A stretch of DNA of 5,926 bases. Source: Actinomycetota bacterium. GTDB taxonomy: Bacteria > Actinomycetota > Actinomycetes > Nanopelagicales > Nanopelagicaceae. Below the pieces are notes generated by a model. The model was not told where the DNA came from. It did no database searches and saw nothing but the letters and a program-made list of their open reading frames with translations. This document shows, piece by piece, positions 1 to 5,926 of this stretch. The stretch's first letter is position 1. Each line of letters starts with the position of its first letter. The stretch lies in NCBI GenBank assembly GCA_009702465.1, contig WLHY01000058.1, forward strand, positions 1 through 5,926, written 5' to 3'. Made by a program: the position numbers and the translations under genes.

Positions 1-2
1 GC

Positions 3-614
3 ATGAAGGGTTTTGATCGCCTTCTTGGCATAAGCAGAGCCCGCCGGCTCTCAATCTCCGCTGCCGCAATGGCATTTTTCCTCTTTGCCGTTGAGCCAAG
101 CTACGCCTCCGGCACTATGAACGCCTCAGTCTCAATTCCAAATACCTTTCAGGCAGCTATCACAACAGATGGATTAATTGTTGAGGAGCCGGTAGATCCA
201 AACCCAGATACCCCAACCCTCATTGAACTCAATGCGGTTAAGGCTGTAAATGCCAATGAGATGGCCTTGGTCTCCATCGCTTCTCGACAGATAGAGATCG
301 CCCGAGTTCCAGATGGCGCCCGAGCGGTTGCCAGAACGATCGCTGAATCAAAGTATGGCTGGGGTTCATACCAATTTGCTTGCTTAAATAAGCTTTGGAC
401 CAAAGAGAGCAACTGGCGTTATAAGGCACGGAATAAAACTTCAGGTGCACATGGAATTCCACAAGCGCTGCCGGCAACAAAGATGGAATCAATTGGAACT
501 GATTGGCGCACAAACCCAGTTACCCAAATCTCTTGGGGCTTGAGGTATATCGAAGTTAGATATGAAACACCTTGTAAGGCGTATAAGAAGTTTCAGCGCT
601 CGCGCTGGTACTAA
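3..614 (+). CDS. Secreted lytic transglycosylase-like (SLT/Rpf-type fold) cell-wall protein
   Basis: Complete 203-residue protein, probably exported and acting on peptidoglycan. Residues 1-35 look like a Sec signal peptide: basic n-region with RARR at 13-15 and nearby, hydrophobic stretch about 18-30, likely cleavage after S-Y-A at 35. Residues 36-105 form a variable, Pro/Asp-containing linker. Residues about 107-203 match the C-terminal domain common in actinobacterial 'transglycosylase SLT / aggregation-promoting factor-like' proteins: GWGSYQFACLNKLWTKESNW, then SGAHGIPQALP at 147-157, KMESIGTDWRTNP at 160-172 and WGLRYI at 178-183. E135 in the KESNW motif is the expected catalytic Glu. C127 and C191 are placed to form a disulfide, which is inference. 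The ATG at 3 is chosen because it directly precedes the signal peptide; only two bases lie upstream, so promoter and RBS cannot be seen. It converges on the fumarase gene with 14 bases between stop codons. Lysozyme-like cleavage specificity and substrate are not provable from sequence alone. Confidence 0.85.
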   Translation: MKGFDRLLGISRARRLSISAAAMAFFLFAVEPSYASGTMNASVSIPNTFQAAITTDGLIVEEPVDPNPDTPTLIELNAVKAVNANEMALVSIASRQIEIARVPDGARAVARTIAESKYGWGSYQFACLNKLWTKESNWRYKARNKTSGAHGIPQALPATKMESIGTDWRTNPVTQISWGLRYIEVRYETPCKAYKKFQRSRWY

Positions 615-628
615 TCTTTAACCAATCT

Positions 629-2287
629 TTACTTTGGCTTCTGGCCAATCATTAACGGCTTTCTACTTTCTGCATAAAAATCATTTCCTTTATCATCAAT
701 AATTATAAATGCTGGAAAATTTTCAACCTCAATCTTCCAAACCGCTTCCATACCTAGCTCCTCATAATCAAGAACTTCAACCTTCTTGATGCAATCTTGT
801 GCCAACCTGGCAGCTGGGCCACCAATTGATCCTAGGTAAAAGCCGCCATACTTTTTACAAGCAGCAGAAACCGCAGATGAACGATTGCCCTTTGCCAACA
901 TAATTAGCGAACCACCTAATGATTGAAATTGCTCAACATATGAGTCCATTCGGCCAGCAGTAGTTGGACCAAATGAGCCAGATGCGTATCCAGTTGGAGT
1001 TTTAGCAGGACCTGCGTAGTAAACGGCGTAATCCTTTAGATACTGTGGCATTGGTTTTCCAGCATCTATTAACTCTTTAATCTTTGAATGTGCCAAATCT
1101 CGAGCAACAACTAATGTGCCAGTTAATGAGACTCGAGTCTTTGCTGGATGCTTAGATAGCTCTGTCAAAATTTCTTTCATCGGCTTAGATAAATCTATCT
1201 TTACCTCATGATCTGATAAATCTTGATCTAAGGCTGCTGGCAGAAAGTGTGCTGGTTCAGTCTCTAATTTCTCAATAAAGACGCCATCTTTAGTGATCTT
1301 TGCCCGTGCCTGTCGATCTGCAGAGCATGAGACCGCAATTGCAATTGGTAAAGATGCGCCATGTCTGGGCAATCGCACAACTCGAACATCATGACAAAAG
1401 TACTTACCACCGAACTGTGCACCAATACCAATATTTCTACTTAACTTTAAAACCTCTTCCTCAAGTTGCAGATCGCGAAATCCCCGACCAGTTTTGGCAT
1501 CACCTGAGGTTGGTAATGAGTCTAAGTACTTAGTGCTGGCTAGCTTTGCAGTTTTAAGTGTGTGCTCAGCACTGGTTCCGCCAATGACAATTACCAAGTG
1601 ATATGGCGGACAAGCAGAGGTTCCCAGTGAACGTAACTTTTCATCTAGCCAATTTATAAATCTCTCTGGATTTAAAACAGCTTTGGTCTCTTGGTATAAA
1701 AATGATTTATTGGCACTTCCGCCGCCTTTAGCTATGAAGAGAAAGTTGTACTCATCGGCATGATCAAAATCTGAGTAAATCTCTACTTGTGCTGGCAGGT
1801 TATTACCTGTGTTTTTCTCCTCCCAAGTAGTTACCGGAGCCAATTGTGAGTAACGAAGATTAAGTTTTGTGTAGGCGTTGTATACACCTTTTGAAATTGA
1901 GATCTCATCCTTCTCGGATGTTAAAACCTGTTGACCCTTTTTGCCCATCACAATTGCAGTACCGGTGTCCTGACACATTGGCAGAACTCCACCAGCTGCG
2001 ATGTTTGCATTTTTTAATAGATCTAATGCAACAAATCGATCATTGGGTGAACTCTCTGGGTCGGTTAAAATATTTTGTAATTGCTGCAGATGTGCCCCAC
2101 GCAGGTAGTGAGAGATGTCATGTATTGCTACCTCAGTTAAATTGGCGATCGCCTCAGGTGTTACCTTTAAAAAAGCCTTGCCATCAGCGGTAAAGGTTGA
2201 GACTCCCTCACTTGATAATTTGCGGTATTCGGTCTTATCTGGCCCGATTGGCAGCAGATCCTCATAGGTAAACTCTGATTCGGCCAT
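629..2287 (-). CDS. fumA: Class I fumarate hydratase ([4Fe-4S] fumarase)
   Basis: Cytoplasmic TCA-cycle enzyme, fumarate + water to L-malate. At 552 residues it has the fused two-domain length of class I fumarase: N-terminal cluster-binding domain (about 10-330) and C-terminal domain (about 350-545). Cluster cysteines align with E. coli FumA C105/C224/C318 as C105 (in MCQDTGTA), C226 (in GTSACPPYH) and C321 (in VSCSADRQ). Other residues fit the active site described for the Leishmania enzyme, by spacing: D107, R145, H309 (RLPRHGAS), R396, T442 and R446 (in [12 protein letters not shown]), and K466 (LAKGNRS). [10 protein letters not shown] at 187-196 is also a family hallmark. The ATG at 2287 is supported because the N-terminus aligns with FumA from its first residues. 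No Shine-Dalgarno is visible; a -10-like box lies six bases upstream. A fused protein of this length argues against two-subunit tartrate dehydratase. The gene diverges from ispH by 41 bases. Confidence 0.95.
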   Translation of the reverse strand: MAESEFTYEDLLPIGPDKTEYRKLSSEGVSTFTADGKAFLKVTPEAIANLTEVAIHDISHYLRGAHLQQLQNILTDPESSPNDRFVALDLLKNANIAAGGVLPMCQDTGTAIVMGKKGQQVLTSEKDEISISKGVYNAYTKLNLRYSQLAPVTTWEEKNTGNNLPAQVEIYSDFDHADEYNFLFIAKGGGSANKSFLYQETKAVLNPERFINWLDEKLRSLGTSACPPYHLVIVIGGTSAEHTLKTAKLASTKYLDSLPTSGDAKTGRGFRDLQLEEEVLKLSRNIGIGAQFGGKYFCHDVRVVRLPRHGASLPIAIAVSCSADRQARAKITKDGVFIEKLETEPAHFLPAALDQDLSDHEVKIDLSKPMKEILTELSKHPAKTRVSLTGTLVVARDLAHSKIKELIDAGKPMPQYLKDYAVYYAGPAKTPTGYASGSFGPTTAGRMDSYVEQFQSLGGSLIMLAKGNRSSAVSAACKKYGGFYLGSIGGPAARLAQDCIKKVEVLDYEELGMEAVWKIEVENFPAFIIIDDKGNDFYAESRKPLMIGQKPK

Positions 2288-2293
2288 AAGCCA

Positions 2294-2299
2294 AATCTA
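2294..2299 (-). promoter_or_regulatory. Putative -10 box of the fumarase gene, leaderless geometry
   Basis: Read on the minus strand the hexamer is TAGATT, fitting the TANNNT consensus of actinobacterial housekeeping promoters, followed by six bases (TGGCTT) and then the fumarase ATG. Transcription would start at or next to the A of ATG, giving a leaderless mRNA, which agrees with the absence of a Shine-Dalgarno. No TTGACA-like -35 is found: the slot at a 17-base spacing reads ATCCTA and is the complement of the ispH -10 box. Inferred from sequence only. Confidence 0.5.
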
Positions 2300-2308
2300 C
2301 TGGTTTGT

Positions 2309-2325
2309 GGATCTATTAGGATCTA
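2309..2325 (+). repeat. Direct repeat GGATCTA x2, 10-base period, over the ispH -10 region
   Basis: GGATCTA occurs at 2309-2315 and again at 2319-2325, exactly 10 bases apart, so both copies face the same side of the helix. The second copy overlaps the putative ispH -10 box and ends four bases before the ispH ATG. It could be an operator half-site pair, or simply the result of short AT-rich promoter words; ATCTA also occurs at 2295-2299. No regulator is assigned. Confidence 0.35.
2317..2322 (+). promoter_or_regulatory. Putative -10 box of ispH, leaderless geometry
   Basis: TAGGAT fits TANNNT and is followed by six bases (CTACCC) and the ispH ATG, the same spacing as at the fumarase gene on the other strand. 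There is no purine-rich Shine-Dalgarno before the ATG; the sequence there is pyrimidine-rich. The -35 slot at a 17-base spacing (2294-2299, AATCTA) is not TTGACA-like and coincides exactly with the fumarase -10 box. Start at or beside the ATG is therefore inferred. Confidence 0.5.
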
Positions 2326-2328
2326 CCC

Positions 2329-3294
2329 ATGAGCGTTGATACCGGTAAAAAAGTATTACTTGCCGCACCCCGTGGCTACTGCGCCGGTGTAGATCGCGCT
2401 GTGGTTGCAGTTGAAAAAGCTTTAGATCTTTACGGCGCCCCGGTATATGTTCGCAAGCAGATTGTTCACAACAAACATGTGGTCGCAACTCTAGAGAAGC
2501 GTGGTGCGATTTTTGTTGATGAAACTGATCAGGTGCCAGAGGGTAAGACGGTAGTTTTTTCAGCACATGGTGTTTCCCCTGAGGTTCATCGGATCGCGGC
2601 TGAGCGCTCTTTAAAAACAATTGATGCAACCTGTCCACTTGTAACCAAGGTACACAATGAGGTTAAGCGATTTGCGCAGGATGATTTAGATATCTTGTTA
2701 ATTGGTCATGAAGGACATGAAGAGGTAGAAGGAACTGCTGGTGAAGCACCAGATCATGTAATTCTGGTTGATGGCATAGATAGCATTCCTAATATCAAGG
2801 TGCGAGATGAGAACAAGGTTGCTTGGCTCTCTCAAACTACATTAAGTGTTGATGAAACTCTTCAAACGGTTGCAGCGCTACGTAAACGTTTTCCAAATTT
2901 AATGGATCCGCCAAGTGATGATATTTGTTATGCAACACAAAACCGACAGGTTGCAATTAAACAGATTGCACCTAAAGCAGATTTAGTCATCATTGTTGGA
3001 TCAACAAACTCCTCTAACTCGGTGCGGTTGGTCGAGGTTTCACTTGAGTATGGTGCAAAAGCAGCTTACCTAGTTGATTTTGCAGATGAGGTTGATGAGC
3101 GGTGGTTAGATGGAGTTAAAACAATTGGTGTTTCAAGTGGTGCTTCAGTACCTGAAATTTTAGTAGATGAGTTATTGAAGTGGTTAGCCGCAAGAGGGTT
3201 TGGTGATGTTCAAGTAATTACCGCCATGGAAGAACATCTGCTCTTTGCAATGCCACCTGAACTGCGTAAGGATTTAAAGGCCGCTGGCAAGTAA
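2329..3294 (+). CDS. ispH: 4-hydroxy-3-methylbut-2-enyl diphosphate reductase (IspH/LytB)
   Basis: Final enzyme of the MEP isoprenoid pathway: reduces HMBPP to IPP and DMAPP using a [4Fe-4S] cluster, in the cytoplasm. The 321-residue length is normal. The three cluster cysteines are C18 ([11 protein letters not shown]), C102 (DATCPLV) and C200 ([10 protein letters not shown]). Substrate-pocket residues are in place: H47 (IVHN), H80 (SAHG), H130 and E132 ([11 protein letters not shown]), T170 (LSQTT), the S228-S229-N230 set within GSTNSSNS, and S273 (SGASVPE). The ATG at 2329 lies just before the conserved N-terminal [12 protein letters not shown] strand. The gene diverges from the class I fumarase, also a 4Fe-4S enzyme, and its 3' end overlaps the convergent DUF6542-like gene by 21 bases. 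It supplies precursors for quinones, undecaprenyl carriers and, if the lineage guess is right, carotenoid or retinal. Confidence 0.97.
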   Translation: MSVDTGKKVLLAAPRGYCAGVDRAVVAVEKALDLYGAPVYVRKQIVHNKHVVATLEKRGAIFVDETDQVPEGKTVVFSAHGVSPEVHRIAAERSLKTIDATCPLVTKVHNEVKRFAQDDLDILLIGHEGHEEVEGTAGEAPDHVILVDGIDSIPNIKVRDENKVAWLSQTTLSVDETLQTVAALRKRFPNLMDPPSDDICYATQNRQVAIKQIAPKADLVIIVGSTNSSNSVRLVEVSLEYGAKAAYLVDFADEVDERWLDGVKTIGVSSGASVPEILVDELLKWLAARGFGDVQVITAMEEHLLFAMPPELRKDLKAAGK

Positions 3295-3696
3295 GTTTTT
3301 GTTTTTAACTCTCTCTTTTTTAAACCAGATTAACCAAGCTATTGCCGCGCCGCTTAATAGATAAAAGGCGACTGCAGCTAGACCTGCAACTAAATCCAGT
3401 AAAAACTTACTTGGCTGTAATGAGCCGCCACCCAATGTGGGCATCAAAATTATGGAGGAGATCAGTAATGAGATGGGCGCTGCTACCGCATTTACATATG
3501 CAGTTCCGTTGCGGCCAAGGTAGATGCCACCAAAGAAGGCGATCCAAAGCGCAAGACCAGTAATAATTCCGTAAGAGCTGCGGAAGATCATTTCAATCGC
3601 TGCAAAGAAAAAAATTACTAGAAATTGTAAAACTGCAACGCCAGCTTTAGTTAAACCTGGACCTTTAATTGGCTTACTAAGCTGCAGATTACTCAT
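3274..3696 (-). CDS. Small integral membrane protein, DUF6542-like, downstream of rmuC
   Basis: 140 residues with about four hydrophobic segments: roughly 18-37, 42-61, 70-86 and 98-125, followed by a basic tail (KKERVKNKN, 126-134) that probably lies in the cytoplasm. The short N-terminus is polar with [12 protein letters not shown] at 8-19. Pattern and position, between ispH and rmuC/ychF, match the DUF6542 family of actinobacterial proteins (the Mycobacterium Rv1111c position, from memory). No catalytic motif is visible and the function is unknown. Its ATG overlaps the rmuC stop by eight bases (ATGAGTAA), so it is probably translationally coupled to rmuC; a weak GAGAG purine stretch lies inside the rmuC end. 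Its stop lies inside the 3' end of ispH on the other strand. The coding call is firm because of this coupling and the coherent membrane pattern; the family name is less sure. Confidence 0.78.
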   Translation of the reverse strand: MSNLQLSKPIKGPGLTKAGVAVLQFLVIFFFAAIEMIFRSSYGIITGLALWIAFFGGIYLGRNGTAYVNAVAAPISLLISSIILMPTLGGGSLQPSKFLLDLVAGLAAVAFYLLSGAAIAWLIWFKKERVKNKNLLASGL

Positions 3697-4843
3697 TTAT
3701 ACTCTCAATCTCTTCTACCTCAATAAAATCATCATCACCTTGAATTGATTTTAACTCACGAACTGAACCTGGCGGCTCTGGGTATTCGATTGCTAATTTA
3801 TCTTTATCTCCGGTAACACCTAAGTTGTGAATACGACGTGCTGGACTGAGTACAGTTTTTTCAGCGGTTGGAATTAAATCCTCATACGCCTTTGAGGTGG
3901 AGGAGATCGCCTTACCCACGGCAACGATTTTGCTGTGCAACAAGGTAATATTTTTTAAGAAGGTGCCAGCCACCTTTTGAATCTCATCTGCATTTTCAGC
4001 TAATTTATTTCTGGAGAAGATATTTCCAATTGTGCGAAGTAAGGCCATCATCGAGGTTGGTGTAGCGACAGTTACATTTAACTTGAAGGCCTTCTCTAAG
4101 AAGTTTGGATCCATGCGCAAGGCTTCTGACAAAAGAGTTTCAAAGGGGACAAATAAAATTACAAAATCAGGTGAGCCCTGTGATTTGTGGTAGCCCCGTT
4201 TGGCGAGCGCCTCGACATGCTTAAGTAAATCCTTAGTGTGAAGAAGTAAGAACTCATCACGTTCGCTTTGTACCTCGGTGCCAAAAGCTTCGAGGAATCG
4301 ATCAAATGGAAATTTCGAATCAATAAATATGGTGGAGCCACCTGGCATCTTTACAGTGATATCTGGAATGCCAGATGAATCTGCATCGGTTGTTGATTTT
4401 TGTCGGGCGTACTCGTGGCCATCACGAAGCCCGGCGCCTTGCAGTAAAAGCTCTAACTGCGCTTCACCAAATTTGCCACGTGTTTGGCTGCTGGATAAAG
4501 CACCAGCAATTTTTTTCGTCTCATCAAAGATTGATTCAGAGGCTCGACGCATCTCATTTATTGTGGTCTCTAGCTTTGCCTCTGCTTCAGTGCGAATTCG
4601 GTTTGCCTCATTTGATTGTTGAGATAATTTTTGAACCGTCTCTTTCATCGCGCTTAGTTCAGCGGTTAATTTAATTGAGTTTTCAGTTTTGCCACGTTCA
4701 GCTTCAAGTTGGCTTTTGTAATCAGCAAGGAGTGCAGAATCTGCACCACCATTACTTTTATTTTTTGAAATTAAATTTCCAATAATAAAACCAAGGGCTA
4801 AGCCAATTAGTAAGGCGATTACGGTAATTAATGAGCCGGACAT
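3689..4843 (-). CDS. rmuC: RmuC family protein (putative recombination-limiting nuclease, PD-(D/E)XK type)
   Basis: 384 residues. Residues about 4-25 form a single N-terminal membrane anchor rich in Leu, Ile and Gly; residues about 38-118 are Glu/Lys/Gln-rich and predicted coiled coil; residues about 120-345 are the RmuC domain. Family hallmarks are TRGKFGEAQLELLL with E127, Q148 (YARQKS), then D161 (GIPDITV) and IDSK at 174-177 (D175, K177), forming a PD-(D/E)XK nuclease-like core, and TPTSMMALLRTI at 261-272. The C-terminal tail from about 369 is strongly acidic. In E. coli RmuC is reported to limit inversions at short inverted repeats; nuclease activity is an inference from fold. The ATG at 4843 gives a complete membrane anchor. 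It is the first gene of a two-gene unit with the DUF6542-like gene and diverges from ychF over 79 bases. Both predicted proteins are membrane-bound, so a physical partnership is possible but unproven. Confidence 0.93.
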   Translation of the reverse strand: MSGSLITVIALLIGLALGFIIGNLISKNKSNGGADSALLADYKSQLEAERGKTENSIKLTAELSAMKETVQKLSQQSNEANRIRTEAEAKLETTINEMRRASESIFDETKKIAGALSSSQTRGKFGEAQLELLLQGAGLRDGHEYARQKSTTDADSSGIPDITVKMPGGSTIFIDSKFPFDRFLEAFGTEVQSERDEFLLLHTKDLLKHVEALAKRGYHKSQGSPDFVILFVPFETLLSEALRMDPNFLEKAFKLNVTVATPTSMMALLRTIGNIFSRNKLAENADEIQKVAGTFLKNITLLHSKIVAVGKAISSTSKAYEDLIPTAEKTVLSPARRIHNLGVTGDKDKLAIEYPEPPGSVRELKSIQGDDDFIEVEEIESINE

Positions 4844-4849
4844 GCGCCT

Positions 4850-4855
4850 ATCTTG
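4850..4855 (-). promoter_or_regulatory. Weak putative -10 box of the rmuC operon
   Basis: On the minus strand CAAGAT is followed by six bases (AGGCGC) and the rmuC ATG, the same spacing as the fumarase and ispH boxes. It keeps the conserved A and final T of TANNNT but begins with C. The AGATAGG just upstream of the ATG could alternatively serve as a poor Shine-Dalgarno sitting too close to the start. No convincing -35 was seen. Confidence 0.3.
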
Positions 4856-4865
4856 GCAGTACCAA

Positions 4866-4893
4866 CTGACAAAACCGCTTAAATTCTTAATCT
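4866..4893 (+). promoter_or_regulatory. Candidate sigma70-type promoter for ychF
   Basis: CTGACA (4866-4871) differs from TTGACA by one base and is separated by 16 bases from TAATCT (4888-4893), which fits TANNNT. Transcription would start near 4900 and leave a leader of roughly 23 bases, but that leader has no Shine-Dalgarno. An alternative is the TAGGCT box closer to the start codon. Confidence 0.35.
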
Positions 4894-4907
4894 AAGCTGA
4901 AATGATC

Positions 4908-4913
4908 TAGGCT
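4908..4913 (+). promoter_or_regulatory. Alternative -10 box close to the ychF start
   Basis: TAGGCT fits TANNNT and lies nine bases before the GTG start. It continues as CTCTACCCC, closely resembling the ispH promoter end (TAGGAT then CTACCC). The longer gap means the transcript would begin at or one to three bases before the GTG. It competes with the candidate at 4866-4893; sequence alone cannot decide. Confidence 0.3.
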
Positions 4914-4922
4914 CTACCCCTT

Positions 4923-5926
4923 GTGAGCCTTTCAATCGGAATCGTCGGACTGCCAAATGTGGGTAAATCCACCCTTTTTAACGCATTAACTAAAAACAAT
5001 GTGTTGGCCGCCAATTACCCATTCGCCACAATTGAACCCAATGTCGGAGTTGTAGGCGTTCCAGATGCCCGCCTTGCTGAATTAGCGAAGATCTTTGCCT
5101 CTGAAAAAATTCTGCCAGCTGTTGTTTCGTTTGTAGATATTGCTGGAATTGTAAAAGGTGCATCTGAAGGTGCTGGCCTAGGAAATAAGTTTTTATCAAA
5201 TATCCGCGAGACCGATGCGATCTGCCAAGTTATACGAGTATTTAAGGATGGCGATGTTGTTCACGTAGATGGCAATGTTGATCCAAAGAAGGATATGGAA
5301 ACCATTAACACCGAACTTTGTTTAGCTGATCTGCAAACTTTAGAGAAAGCGATTCCTCGATTAGAAAAAGAGGTTCGAACTGTTAAAGAGAAGGTGCCGG
5401 TACTGGCAGCGGCAAAAGCTGCGCAAGAGATTTTAAATCAAGGCCAATTACTTCGAGGCACCAAGGTTGATCTAGCTGCAATTGCAGAGCTTCACTTACT
5501 AACTGCAAAGCCATTTTTATATGTCTTTAATGTTGATGCTGCAGAGCTTGGTGATAACACTCTTCGATCAGAGTTAGCAGCACTTGTGAAACCGGCAGAG
5601 GCAATTTTCCTAGATGCAAAGACTGAGGCGGAATTAGCTGATTTAGATGAAGCAGATGCGCTGGAATTGTTGAAATCAATCGGATTAGATGAGCCAGGAC
5701 TTACTACATTAGCAAGAGTTGGATTTAATACATTAGGATTACAGACATATCTCACCGCTGGGCCAAAAGAGGCCAGAGCGTGGACGATTCATAAAGGTGA
5801 TACCGCTCCAGTTGCGGCTGGTGTAATTCACACAGATTTTCAAAAAGGATTTATCAAGGCAGAGATTGTTGCATTTGATGATCTAGTTTCTGCCGGATCA
5901 ATGGTGCAAGCCCGCGCCAATGGCAA
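4923..5926 (+). CDS. ychF: YchF/OLA1-type translation-associated ATPase, 3' end beyond window
   Basis: An open frame from GTG at 4923 reads 334 residues without a stop to the window edge. The family is about 360 residues, so only the last strands of the TGS domain are missing. Visible: P-loop GLPNVGKS at 9-16; switch I FATIEPN at 34-40; G3 DIAG at 72-75 followed by hydrophobic I76 in place of the usual catalytic Gln, and KGASEGAGLGNKF; H114 at the position of the E. coli YchF catalytic His; a helical hairpin insertion about 130-195; the G4 region at 203-208 reading NVDAAE; TGS domain from about 275 with LQTYLTAGPKEARAW. These P-loop ATPases bind ribosomes and are linked to stress responses and leaderless mRNA use in E. 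coli. The GTG start is fixed because TTG at 4921 runs straight into TGA and MSLSIGIVGLPNVGKS matches the family N-terminus. It diverges from rmuC. G4 normally reads NxxE; here the fourth position is Ala. Confidence 0.96.
   Translation, partial: MSLSIGIVGLPNVGKSTLFNALTKNNVLAANYPFATIEPNVGVVGVPDARLAELAKIFASEKILPAVVSFVDIAGIVKGASEGAGLGNKFLSNIRETDAICQVIRVFKDGDVVHVDGNVDPKKDMETINTELCLADLQTLEKAIPRLEKEVRTVKEKVPVLAAAKAAQEILNQGQLLRGTKVDLAAIAELHLLTAKPFLYVFNVDAAELGDNTLRSELAALVKPAEAIFLDAKTEAELADLDEADALELLKSIGLDEPGLTTLARVGFNTLGLQTYLTAGPKEARAWTIHKGDTAPVAAGVIHTDFQKGFIKAEIVAFDDLVSAGSMVQARANG

Noticed and set aside
634..648. Hairpin TTGGC-TTCTG-GCCAA just past the convergent stop codons
   Set aside because: Stem of only five pairs with no T-tract after it, and it lies in fumarase codons; too weak to call a terminator.
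1867..2193. Open frame of 108 codons on the plus strand, antisense to fumarase
   Set aside because: Entirely within the well-conserved fumarase coding region and resembling no family.
2297..2638. Open frame of 113 codons on the minus strand covering the 5' part of ispH and the divergent promoter region
   Set aside because: Translation is rich in His, Gln and Ser without domain features and would run through both proposed promoters; a shadow of ispH.
3279..3306. T5-G-T5 tract after the ispH stop as an intrinsic terminator
   Set aside because: The only upstream hairpin is GCC-GCT-GGC with three base pairs, so the terminator is not supported; the tract also encodes Lys/Asn residues of the opposite gene.
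4278..4622. Open frame of 114 codons on the plus strand, antisense to rmuC
   Set aside because: It lies wholly inside rmuC, whose protein is clearly recognisable; the antisense translation has no recognisable domain and looks like a codon-usage shadow.
4921..4923. TTG as the ychF start codon
   Set aside because: TTG at 4921 is followed directly by TGA; the frame that encodes the P-loop begins with GTG at 4923.
1..5926. Search for CRISPR arrays, insertion sequences, tRNA or other RNA genes, attachment sites, or defence or toxin modules
   Set aside because: Nearly every base is accounted for by six core genes; no repeat array, terminal inverted repeat, transposase motif or tRNA-like fold was seen by eye.

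Overview
The window reads as chromosomal core sequence from a streamlined, low-GC actinobacterium. The best guess is the freshwater acI / Nanopelagicales group (Planktophila or Nanopelagicus type). The reasons are: (i) the order ispH, a DUF6542-like membrane protein, rmuC, ychF, which is an actinobacterial neighbourhood (the Mycobacterium counterpart, from memory, is lytB2 - Rv1111c - ychF); (ii) a secreted transglycosylase-like protein of typical actinobacterial form; (iii) a base composition judged by eye at about the low-to-mid forties percent GC, with many TTA leucine codons, unusual for most Actinobacteria; (iv) extreme compactness. The spaces between genes are only 14, 41 and 79 bases, and two neighbouring gene pairs overlap. 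The lineage is an inference and was not tested.

Layout: a complete secreted transglycosylase-like gene (+, from base 3) runs tail to tail into a class I fumarase gene (-). The fumarase diverges from ispH (+) across 41 bases. IspH converges on, and overlaps by 21 bases, the DUF6542-like gene (-). That gene follows rmuC (-) with an 8-base overlap, so the two form a short operon. RmuC diverges from ychF (+) across 79 bases. YchF runs off the right edge, missing roughly its last 25 residues.

Functionally this is housekeeping: cell-wall turnover, the TCA cycle (fumarate to malate), the last step of the MEP isoprenoid pathway, a putative recombination-associated nuclease with a membrane partner of unknown role, and a translation-associated ATPase. 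Fumarase and IspH are both [4Fe-4S] enzymes and share one tiny divergent control region.

I found no mobile element, CRISPR array, RNA gene or defence system, and nothing that amounts to a new biological system. The most interesting points are the mirror-symmetric fumarase/ispH promoter region with apparently leaderless starts (a -10-like hexamer, six bases, then ATG, seen at three genes) and an Ala in place of the usual Glu in the nucleotide-specificity motif of YchF.
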